NCBI GenBank assembly: GCA_022497155.1
Contig: MU385710.1
Location: forward strand, 248,001-312,000
Direction of reading: 5' to 3'
Length of the DNA: 64,000 nt
Source of the DNA: Whalleya microplaca
Lineage: Eukaryota > Ascomycota > Sordariomycetes > Xylariales > Xylariaceae
Shown: one piece after another, positions 22,701-32,533 of the stretch
How the letters are laid out: each line of letters starts with the position of its first letter
Numbering within the stretch: the first letter of the stretch is position 1
The notes under the pieces: generated by a model
The model's database searches: none
Told to the model about the DNA's origin: nothing
The model's input: the letters and a program-made list of their open reading frames with translations, nothing else
Position numbers and translations under genes: made by a program

Positions 22701-24957
22701 CTCAGTGGCAAATGCTGCAAGCCCAAGTATCCCCGAGCATTGACGCTATCATCCATAATGGTGCTAAAGTTCATTACCATCTGGACTATGACAGTATCAA
22801 GACAACAAATGTCGCACCAACAATCGAGTTGCTAAAAGCAATCAACAGTCGTCAGGAGCCACTGCACAGTTTTGTGTTTGTATCTGGAGGGCAGCAACTC
22901 AGCTTCGACGACAGAGATGATATCAAGTATGCCACGAAGGCCATCAATGAATCCGGCTATGGGCGTTCGAAAGTGGTGTCCGAGCTCATTGTCAAGAGAT
23001 TTGCCGAACAGCAGGACTCGAAGGCACAACACGTCCGAGTGATCAAACCGGGATTCATCATTGGTGACTCGGAGCGTGGTGTTGCAAATCAGAATGATTT
23101 CATCTGGAGGCTTATCGCTGCTTCTATTGAAATTGGATGCTACAACGATGATGATATAGAAAGTTGGATATTCGTTGCAGACGTCAGCCGTGTATCGCAG
23201 ATCATTCTACAAAGCGTGTTTGAGGAAGACTGCAAACCAGTCACGAAGGTACTGGATGGCATGAGGCTCAAGGATTTGTGGGCACTTCTCGAACATAAAT
23301 TTGGCTACGACCTCCAGCCCCTGAGTCGACAACAATGGCTAGCTCGACTTCGACAAGATATTGCGGTCAAACAAGAGAAGCACGTCATGTTCCCACTAAT
23401 ATATATGCTTGAAGACAATGATGAGCCGATAGGCGTGCCAAACGGACCTTTACACGCAACCGCGGGGGTTCAGGCCGCAATTGAAGCGAACATCGCCCAG
23501 CTCATCAAAGTCGGTTTTCTACTTAAACCCGCCTTGGTAACGACTCCCACGACCTCAGAAGATAGTGCAACCGCGGTAACGGACGCTATTGATGTGCAAA
23601 GCGTGCGCAAACATTTTCCAGCTTTGCACCACGGAATCGTAGCCTTCAACAATGCCGCCGGAACGGTCGTACATCAAGGTGCCATTGAGAGCACACATAA
23701 GTATATGTCCTCGTTTCCTATCGAGCTGGGTCGTGATGATCCACAGAGCCACGAGAAGACACAGCGCCTTGATAATAACTACGCAGAACTTGCTGCATTT
23801 ATGAATGCCTCTCCTGATGAGGTTGGTAAGTCACTCAAAACTTTGCTATGGTCTGGCTCTACGATCTAGTGAAACTCGCTTAGAATAATCGAGATCGTTC
23901 TGATTCGATAATTCTAAGATGAGCTGTCAATGTTCACAAGTCTTCGTTTCGATTATTTCGGTTGTGTATGACTGACTCTTGGATAGCTTTTGGACAAACT
24001 ACCACCCTCCTTCTGCGATCTCTTGGCCAAGCGCTGCAACCACTGCTCAACTCTGACTGTGAGATGGTCGTATCTAATCTTTGCCACGAAGCCAGTGCTG
24101 CGGCATGGGTTTCGCTAGCGAAGGCCCTGAATATAGCCATCAAATGGTGGGCACCACCACCAGGCGATGACCCATGTCTATCCCTAGAAACACTGAAACC
24201 ACTCTTGACCCCCAAGACGCGGATAGTCACCTGCAATCATGTCTCGAATGTCGTCGGCACGATCCATCCCATACGTCAAGTCGCAGACATGGTCCATAGC
24301 ATTCCCGGCGCCATCCTGATCGTAGACGGGGTTGCGTATGCACCACACCGGCCCATTGATGTCAAGGCTCTGGACGTCGACTTCTACTGCTTCAGTTGGT
24401 ACAAGGTCTTCGGCCCACACATCGCACAGATCTACGGTCGACGCAGTGTGCAGAAGCGAATGCTGGCAGGTATAAGCCACTACTTTCTTGCTGACATACC
24501 CGGGTTTGACTGGCGTTTGCGACTGGGTTCCAATACTTTCGAGCTCGAAGAGGCCCTGGTATCGGTTGCCCGCTACCTGGGCCAAGTAGGCTGGGACAAG
24601 ATGATAGCCCAGGAGATGGTGCTCCAAGACACGTTCTTGGCCTATCTCAAACGCCGGCCGCGAGTGTTCCGCGTCTTCGGCGAGAAATCGTCGGATCCTA
24701 AGAAACGCGTGTCGGTGATCACATTTCGAGTTATCGGGCGTTCTTCGACGGAGGTAGCGAACAGGATCTGCCAGAGGGGACGATTCAGGGTCGTGTCAGG
24801 AAATTGCTGGGCTCCAAGGCCGACGCACGATGTGTTGAAGCTGGACGAGGACGGTCTGATCCGCGTTAGCTTCGTGCACTACAATACTGTCGCGGAAGTG
24901 CGCGAGTTCTGCAAGGAGATTGATTCGGTGTTGGATTCTATGAAAGCGGATAATTAG
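19766..24957 (+). CDS. fsqF-like: NRPS-like enzyme A-T-R-PLP aminotransferase (FsqF-like)
   Basis: Two exons (19766-23825, 23987-24957) around a 161 bp intron give 1676 aa. Residues 1-230 resemble a condensation-domain remnant without an active site. The adenylation domain (about 245-700) has IIFTSGSTGKPKG, GYGPAETGP, YKTGDLLR and the A10-region Lys. The carrier domain has the phosphopantetheine Ser in GGIDSIQIMSL. The reductase domain (about 890-1220) has TGASGFLG and the SGYGRSK (Tyr-x3-Lys) site. The C-terminus is a class V PLP aminotransferase-like domain with the cofactor Asp (IVDGVAYAPHR) and Lys (SWYKVFGP). There is no functional condensation domain. This order is that of FsqF, which joins two amino-acid units by a C-C bond. 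The cluster core; the substrate is not determined. Confidence 0.9.
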
Positions 24958-25475
24958 TTCGTTCGTTCATGATAAGTGTACATATCATGCCAGCTGCGAC
25001 GCTTATTCCGCAGTCACTGTAGTTATAACGTGAGTCACTTCCCTAGTGGTGTTCGCAATGGTACCTTTCGTGTCCTCATTGCCGCTTTCTTCTTCATATG
25101 CAAGCAATGCCTCAAATGGCAATGTATGACATTGAAGGCAGCGTCGAGGTACTTGTCTGATTATGACAATGGTAACAAGTGTGTTGCATTCGTGAAGAAG
25201 AGCATTGCAAACGACCACCAACAGAGACACTATGTAGGTACCTAGGTAGACAATCTTCCTCGCCCGAGTAGCCCATGTGGGTAGGTAGGTATGTAATTAT
25301 ATATTGGATTCAATACTCTCAGATCAAATGGACACTACAAAAGCGTGATCCTTTGAACTGGTATATCACCGATATCCAACCAATTGTATCCCTCTTGGGA
25401 ATTGCATCCCATCATCAACACCCCAAGCCGCTCGTATGCATTATGATCCGAAGGCGAAACACCGAGGAAAAGGAA
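24958..25475. other. Intergenic, convergent 3' ends
   Basis: The 3' flanks of the FsqF-like gene and the HET gene. TAGGTACCTA-like palindromes occur near 25232-25250. No gene seen. Confidence 0.5.
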
Positions 25476-27466
25476 TTATTGCGTTCCTGTGCCATCCGTA
25501 TTCCGGGAGTGAGCTAACAGGAACACAGATACCAGAGTTCCACTCTCTAACTCTATAAGCCCTTGGTCGGCATGTCTGGCTGACCTTTTCGCGGACCGTT
25601 GTAGCATGCCATTTGAACCTTTGAAACAGAAAGTCTCGAGCTGAATATCTGCCTCGAATGTCTCGTCTCTGTCACCGATCAGAACATTGTAAGTCGCGTA
25701 TAAGTCTTCTGTTGGGCCACGCAATTCTACGTCTTGCATTAATCTCCCCTCCACTGTCAACGACGATCCAGGTTCTGCTCGGCCGAATGGATCAACACCT
25801 GATAGTAAAATCTCCGAATTTACAAGTCGTGCCTCTTCATACAAAATTCCGTCATCCTCTGCGACATTGATATTACTTGTGAACGTAGTGACCGGGCATT
25901 CTACGGACGCCCAGGAGAAACTCGGAGCCCTGTATCTAGACGGCATCGAGGTGTCCGTGTCTTTGATAAAAGGGTGCCAACTATTTCTCTCCCATAGTAG
26001 CTGGTAAATGAGATGATCTTTCCATAGTCCGGCCAGGTACCGCCATCCAGTCTGTCTGTGAACTAGTTGACTTATTCCAGATATTGCAGGGAGTTTGTCT
26101 TCTTGGTATGTGAGTTGCCGTTGTGTGTAAATACGCACAAGTTTATCCCATCGTCCGAGTGTCTCTAGTTGGCTTTGCCCGCCGAAAATGCTTGTCACCT
26201 GCTGGACATTTGCCTTGCTTTGGCATTCGCAAGATCGGGTCGACCGGCAATGCCATTGAAGTTCATCTGTTGAATATGATATGGCTCTAGTTGGCAGTAT
26301 CGATTCTTGTAACGTCCAACCCCTCGATATCGTAGGATCCGGCACTATGCGATTCCCTATCCCCGCGATTGAATCGAAATGATGGCCGTTCTTACACTCC
26401 GCTCTGGCTGCCAGAATTATGTCCGGCTTATCAGGGACACAATACTGGAACGTCATAGGCCGCGAAAAGTGGTTGAGAAAGGAAACGTTCGCTGCATCAG
26501 ACGAAGCTGCGATAATGGTCAGATATGCTTTCTCGTATATCGAGCACATTTTAGCTGATTGTTCTTCCCAGTCCATCTTACTATCTTGTATGATACAAAG
26601 CGCGTCAACCCAGAGGTATTTCAATCCGAGCTTCTGAGTAATATGAGCTGCATCTTGCACCGCTGTTGGTACTTGCTTGAGGCTAAAACCCTGCATTAGT
26701 GACTGAATGTTCGAGCTTTCAGTCTTTAAGACATTGCTTTTACCCCAGCAGTAGCTTAGAGCGATGTAGGGTTCTCGAAAATCATCAGGCGTTTCATAAA
26801 GCCGAGCCGAGTCATCTCCACGTTCCCCAATATGAAGTAAACGCTTCGGAGGCGATGATAAATTCTGTTTGCAATAGTCATGAGACTCGGTGCAGATCTT
26901 CAGACAAGCCTTCAGGTAGTTGAATGATTCTTTCGAATATGGAGGCTTGATATCTGGCAAGACTGGGATATGCGCATAGGCTGAACTAGACTGCCCCAAT
27001 ACCGAATCTAAGAGCGCAGTATTAGCAAACTACTTCTCATAATACCCTTATTTGGGGTACGGTGGTCGTCCAAGTCATACCAGCCGGTCGATATATATGA
27101 ACCACTCCTTGAAAATTGGTCCGTCCATCGATAGTGTCGGGGTTTGAGGGGTTAAAATAGATGGCTATGCTATCTTCCCGCAAATACAGTGACATTGAAT
27201 CTCCATAGCTAGTTTGGTTAGGAATAAATGTATCAATAACACCGTCAAGGAACCCGCAAAATTTACAGCCTGAGGATAGACTCCTTTATGAATTGGCATT
27301 CGCAGTCGATCTGATACCCTGTCTCGAAGCGGCTTGCATGGTATCCGCTGTTTTGATGTCGATGAGTGAAGTCCGGCGTTAGTTCTGCTTCCTCGGCGAT
27401 ATCCAGGCTGAGATTACAACACACATCGCACCAAAGTTCGGGTCTCATCATCAGCTGAGTACTCAT
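25476..27466 (-). CDS. HET-domain heterokaryon-incompatibility protein
   Basis: The long last exon (27007-25476) carries the HET domain: ALSYCWG, the LGLKYLWVDALCIIQD block, an SIYEKAYLTIIAASS segment and RGWTLQESILPTRAI. A middle exon ending at 27081 joins it in frame across a 73 bp intron (27080-27008) and begins with CKFCGFLDGVIDTF, a typical HET N-terminal Cys motif. A first block from the ATG at 27466 (WCDVCCNLS...) also looks like a HET start, but its junction with the middle block (about 27320-27270) is one base out of frame with any GT-AG pair I could find. The gene may therefore be frameshifted or use an unusual site. HET proteins trigger cell death on non-self recognition. No functional link to the cluster is evident. 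Confidence 0.75.
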
Positions 27467-28044
27467 TGTTCACCCCCTGGATTTCGATCAAAGGTTTATG
27501 CATGGATGTGATGATGGACAGAGCTTGACAAAGGTTAGCAGCACAGGGCATGTGGCTGACAGCTAACCACCCCTGCCACCCTGCCCCCTAGGGCTGCCTA
27601 GGCCAAAATCTTACGCTAAGTGATCCGTATGTGTGGCTTGAATATTTGGGGGGAAATAACCTCAAAATTGTTACCCTATCATGGGTACTAAGCCAAAAAC
27701 CAGCTTATAAACCAAGTCAAATCAAAATAGTCAGGTTGTTGTAAGCGCTGCGTACCGCATGTTCGATGTCGCTTCATCTAGGTAGCAACTTCGATGATCA
27801 CCACAACTTCCACGGGTCGAAGATGATAGCTGGTCAAGGTCCGGAAGCGTCCAGTCATGGGGGAACACGATCGAGGAAAAAGGATGCTCCAAGGTGACCT
27901 ATAGAAGGAGTCTACCTCGAACTAGCTCAACCGACGCGAAGATAAAGCTAATTCAGCGAGTAATCTCTTGCGCTTCTACCAATGTTATTGAGATATTGGC
28001 CTATATGAACATCACTATAAAAAGGTAAATACTCGTGCGTCACG
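27467..28044. other. Intergenic
   Basis: The upstream region of the HET gene and the 3' flank of the dehydrogenase. No gene or strong repeat seen. Confidence 0.5.
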
Positions 28045-29260
28045 TCAGATGATTAGTAGATCTGGTCCCACAGCTGTTCGAAGTAATGCCAAAGACTCAT
28101 CCCACATCCGTTTCTGTGCGACTTGTCCTTGAACTGAAAGAACGAATCTCGAGACTCTGCCTTATGTTAGTCACTTCGCAATTTGAGGAGAGTTCCCGAA
28201 GTAACCAAATCTGGGGGCCGATGGCTTACGATCGAATCCTCTGTTCACTCAGGTACTCGCCATGGCTATCCGGATGCTGTAGCGCAGCGTCAATCAGTAT
28301 ATTGCCGCCCTGTTCCGAGCTCCATCCCAGGTATTTTCCCGCCGCCGCAGCACTGGGATCTGCTCGATGAAACTCGCTCATGCACCATCCTGGATTGCAC
28401 ATATTGATGACGACTTCTTTCGCGTCGACGTGCTTGGCTAGCTCGCGCGTCCATAGGACATTCAGCAGCTTTGAAAGGGAATACCGATCCATGCCCGGTT
28501 TGAAAGAGGCAGAATCGTCAAGAAAGGCCATGATTTCACCTTCTGGTCTCGTGATGCCGTCTACAGGTACCATAAAAGCGAGGCTCGATGTCGTGATGCT
28601 CATGCGAGAGGGTTTGCTGGTGAGGGCAGCAGTCTTGCGTAGTGGGGCAAGGAGAAGCAAGGAGAGAAGTGCTGTGCCGAGGTGGTTCACCTGTGATCGT
28701 TAATTCATGATCTTCACACTGTCCTCATGACAGCTAAATAGACGGATCATGTCAAAAGATCGCATAAATGGACCTTTGATCTTATGCCCTATGAAACATG
28801 AACGAATAGGTATGGAGGAGGTCCAACGTGCTCCAAATCTCCATGACGAATATAATAGAAAATTTCTCACTTGTATGTGCGTCTCATGACCAGTAGGCGA
28901 TCTACTAAATTCCAGCCGTTTCAAGCCAGCATTCAGGAGCAGAATATCAAGACGATCAAGGCTCTCTGCTTTGCGCGCAAACGCGACCATGCTATCCCAC
29001 GAGTCCTGGTCCAGCTGCCACACGTCGATCTGACACTCGGGATTCTCGAGCGAAATAGCAGCCTTAGCTGCTTCGCCCTTTGATGTATCTCGCACCGCGA
29101 GGATAAGGCGAGCGAGACCGCGGCTGGCAACTTGTTTTGCCGCTTCAAATCCGAGTCCTACATTTGACCCCGTCACAATAGCCGTCTGTCCGTCAACTTT
29201 GATCTCTGGGGGCGGCGGTTTCGGTTTGAATGCCAATTGGTACCATAGCATTGAGAGCAT
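28045..29260 (-). CDS. Short-chain dehydrogenase/reductase
   Basis: Three exons (29260-28871, 28690-28230, 28156-28045) give 320 aa. The Rossmann motif TGSNVGLG, LLNAG, the catalytic Ser region (ITTSSLAF) and YSLSK (Tyr-x3-Lys) are present in order. The last exon restores the usual ending RSVSRF...QKRMWDE. The sequence is closest to the retinol dehydrogenase/WWOX-like or TIC32-like SDRs of fungi; the substrate is unknown. A hydrophobic N-terminus (LSMLWYQLAF) may associate with membrane. It points the same way as the FAD oxidase and NRPS-like reductase that follow, so it could act on an aldehyde or ketone made by them; that link is inferred from position only. Confidence 0.85.
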
Positions 29261-29768
29261 CTTGATTGTGGAAGATATTGTTCGAACAATGTAAAATGTT
29301 TAATTTTAAGGCTAGCGAAAGTTTTCCTTTGGTATAGAGAAAATGTCGGTAGTGTCGTGGTGTCTTGCAAGGTAGTAAGATGTCAAGAGCTTTGTTTAAG
29401 CAAGATCTCAACCCCAGATATGAGTGGTAGGTTAGGTAAGCTTTGAACACACGTATCTTTGATTCGTTGATACAATGACCGTTAATTTTCTTGAACAAAG
29501 GCAGGAGGTCAGGTTCATGTTGGTGGTGGCCATGATTAAATGTTGTCGTAAGGGGCTAGGTAGACGCAAGGGATGATAGTACCGCGTAGGTACCCTCCAT
29601 TAGTATTCACCAAATTGAGATTACAGGTACCTTTTAGGTACCTGTAGGGACCTATGTACTACCACCTCACCTACATGTAACAAAGTGTTTATATATCCAT
29701 GCAATTACGCGTATCTGCACACTAGAACTCGAGGAAACATGCATAATCTACTCCTAAGTGCTTGCTAC
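29261..29768. other. Intergenic with a perfect hairpin
   Basis: No gene. Contains a perfect 10 bp inverted repeat with a 3 nt loop (29623-29645) built on GGTACC. Confidence 0.5.
29623..29645. repeat. Perfect hairpin built on GGTACC
   Basis: Arms ACAGGTACCT (29623-29632) and AGGTACCTGT (29636-29645) pair fully around TTT. Similar GGTACCT palindromes recur in other gaps of this window (near 25235 and 51200). Confidence 0.6.
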
Positions 29769-31277
29769 CTACAAGAGCTCCCTCGTGAAAATGCCGGCAG
29801 GGTCAACCCGCTTCTTCAAAGATTTGAGTCTATCCACCGTGTCGATGCCTTTGTAGCGGTACTCTATAGGATCTTCGCGGCTGGTGTTGGTGTAGGAAAC
29901 GAACGCTTGCTCTTCAATGCCTTCACGCATAGCAGCCTGTGCCTTACGATCCATCGCGTCAACAAAGTCGTGGTTAGCAGCATCGGTATACCAACTCAGG
30001 ACGTTACTAGCAGAAGTCAGAAGGGACTGGCTCCAATGGTCTAAGATGAAAGCTCGTATAAACTTACAGCCAGTACTCTACGTTCTCATTGCCGAACGAA
30101 GAGTTCAGTTCTCTCTTAGCCCGGCATGGACTGTGCCATTCAACCGTATATCCTGAGCGCGCTGCGTCTGGGCAGTTCTCAACCAGCTCGGCATGGAGCT
30201 CTCTAAGACGTTTGAAGTTCTTAGTACTCCAACCAGCCAGGCCTGCCTGAGTGAACCGTTTGAAGTCTCCCTCGGCGCAGACCCAATCAAGATGGTCGCT
30301 GTGCTTCTCAAAAGTGGACGGAGCTAGGACTTGCTGGATTGGGCCTACGTCGACAAGTGGTTGAAAAAGCTTAGCGGCTTTGTCGGCTGAGCAAAAGGCT
30401 TGAGGCGCTACTAAGAGCACTTGCTGCTTCAAGTCTGGCGGCGCCTGAACTATCATGATATGACCAGCCGATATATACTCTGTGCTTTCCATTATAGCCT
30501 CCAAGGCGGTGCAGACGGCGTCGAAGCTCTGTATAGGGAAGATGTACGTGCCACACATGCGTTGTCCGTCTTCGTTACCAAGCAATGAGTACGGTTTTGT
30601 CTTAATGGTCAGCTCCGTGACGAGGCCAAAGAATTGGCCAGCACCCCGGACTCCCCAGAAAAGCTCTGGATCTTGCGTTTCTGAGACTTCTACTAGCTCA
30701 CCGGTGGAATTTACGAGTCGAGCAGCAACAATGTTTTCGCTACCATAACCGATGAACGGAGTGTAGATGCTAATACCACCGCCGAGGTAGTAAGGAATTA
30801 CGCCTACAGTGTTGCCATTTCCAACAGCTAGTATAGACGTAAGTATGCGAGGAATGGGGGTTGGAATCTTTCGTTTTGGTATTGCGTACCTGCGAACTGC
30901 TTGTGAGGATGCAGCGCAATCTGCAACTCCTTCATCCGAGTACCGCCCCTGACCGTGGCGAGATTGTTGGCTGTATCAACTGTAACGCCCTTGTATTGGC
31001 TCAGGTCGATAATTATCCCGTCCTGGCCAATAGATGACCATTGACTATGCCCACCTGATACCGGGACGAAAGGGACATGAGTCGCTATAGCCTCCCGGAC
31101 AGTGTATGCGACGTCATTCTCATTGGCGGGTTGGACGATAGCAAACGGTATCTTTAGGTTGTAGTTGGACCAGCGTTCCATAGACGCTTGGAAGTCGGAG
31201 GACTTTGCATCTCTCAGGATCTTAGACTCCGGCGACAGCTTGGACAGGAGAGATGAGAGGAAGCTGTCACTAGCCAT
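29769..31277 (-). CDS. BBE-like FAD-linked oxidoreductase
   Basis: Three exons (31277-30890, 30827-30068, 30006-29769) give 461 aa. The FAD_binding_4 (PP-loop) domain has the flavin-linking His in PVSGGHSQW, and the second flavin region reads GNGNTVGVIPYYLGGG, where bicovalent berberine-bridge enzymes have Cys; that Cys is absent, so attachment is probably through His only. Then come LFWGVRGAGQFFG and a C-terminal BBE-type segment with YRYKG and LKKRVDPAGIF. No signal peptide is evident. Fungal members of this family carry out oxidations and oxidative cyclisations in secondary metabolism. The gene lies between the SDR and the second NRPS-like gene on the same strand, about 5 kb from the fsq-like core. 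Confidence 0.85.
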
Positions 31278-31471
31278 GGCTGTCCAAAGAAGAACAAAGC
31301 AAGATACGATTTATAAGTAAATGATCACGACGACACATGAGGACACAGGGGAAGACGAGCATTTGCAATGGGCGGGGAATGGGGAAGAGAACAAGACATT
31401 CTCTTGAGCTAACGCAAGTATGTGACCAACATTTCATTTCGCGGTCCAACATGCATCTCAAGACGTATGCA

Positions 31472-31958
31472 GTTACTTGCTATGGCTATTACGCCTCCTC
31501 ACGCCCAGAGGGCGTTGCGCTTTAATTAGTAAAAGGCCCTAATAAATTATAAATAGGTGGGAATCTCGGATATACTTATATTCTGGTGTAAATTATACGT
31601 AAATGGAGGTACTTCAGATACTAGGAATAGTCGCAATATCACGATAATCTAACCTTCAATTATTACAAAAGTAAGAATAGACCTTCTGTAATTATAGGGC
31701 ATATAGCTACTAAAACCGCTATAGTTATAGCGGACTATAGTAGTCTTAATAGCTATAAGTGCTCTATTGTTAAGAGATTAACAGGCTGAAACGTATTAAA
31801 GTAACGAGAATATTCAATTATATAAAGCTACATGGATTTGTAAGCAAGTCACTACTGAAAGGATGTACTTACTAGTGTGACAAATTACCAGGGTCTTTTA
31901 CTAGTTAAAGCGCAACGCCCTCTGGGCGTGAGGAGGCGTAATAGCCATAGTAAGTAAC
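31472..31958. mobile_element. MITE-like element with 69 bp terminal inverted repeats
   Basis: The ends 31472-31540 and 31890-31958 are inverted copies of each other with only a few mismatches, each starting GTTACTT. The 350 bp interior is AT-rich with no ORF, so the element is non-autonomous. A clear target-site duplication was not found, so its superfamily is uncertain. An inner 18 nt dyad lies at 31716-31733. Confidence 0.8.
31716..31733. repeat. Dyad inside the MITE-like element
   Basis: CCGCTATA and TATAGCGG arms around GT, at the centre of the element's AT-rich interior. Confidence 0.55.
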
Positions 31959-32533
31959 AAGTGTTAGTAAGGCGGCCTATGTAACGAGGATATGCCAGGA
32001 ACTAATTAGAGCACAACCCCTTTTAGAGCAGGTACTTGTATACGATATCAAGAAATACTTACACGCATACACATAGGTATCTCTATGGCATCCGGAGTAG
32101 CACTCATAGGTGTGCCGGGTTCTCGATAGGTGAGGTCCGTTCAAAAGAAAACGGTTATCCGGGTCCACTGTAAAACTGAGGCTAGGGATACGGACGCTTA
32201 CGCCACGAGAGGCGGGCAGCACCCGGAAAGGCAGGTAGGGCCTGCTGCATATTCGATATTGCATATGTGATGTCTAGGCTACATGTTCTCCTCGTTCTCC
32301 GCACTGTAATTGTTTATTCTCTCAAGTTACATATTGTCAGATGGATATAGCAGATTAGCAACCGACTAATAATGTATGTACGTCGCGCATGAAGGGGCTC
32401 CTCCACAGCTTTTGATCGCAAGCTATTAGTAAGAGGCGATTCGTGACTGTAGCTTGTGTAAAAGCTGAAACACTTCCTACATTAACAAGAGCTACGGTAG
32501 CTCTGCCAATACTACCTGATGTTGCCGACACGA

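Larger units (their letters stand above)
31278..32533. other. Gap containing a MITE-like element
   Basis: No protein gene seen; the 95-codon minus ORF at 31977-32264 has no known features. The region holds the inverted-repeat element at 31472-31958, whose interior is AT-rich. Confidence 0.5.
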
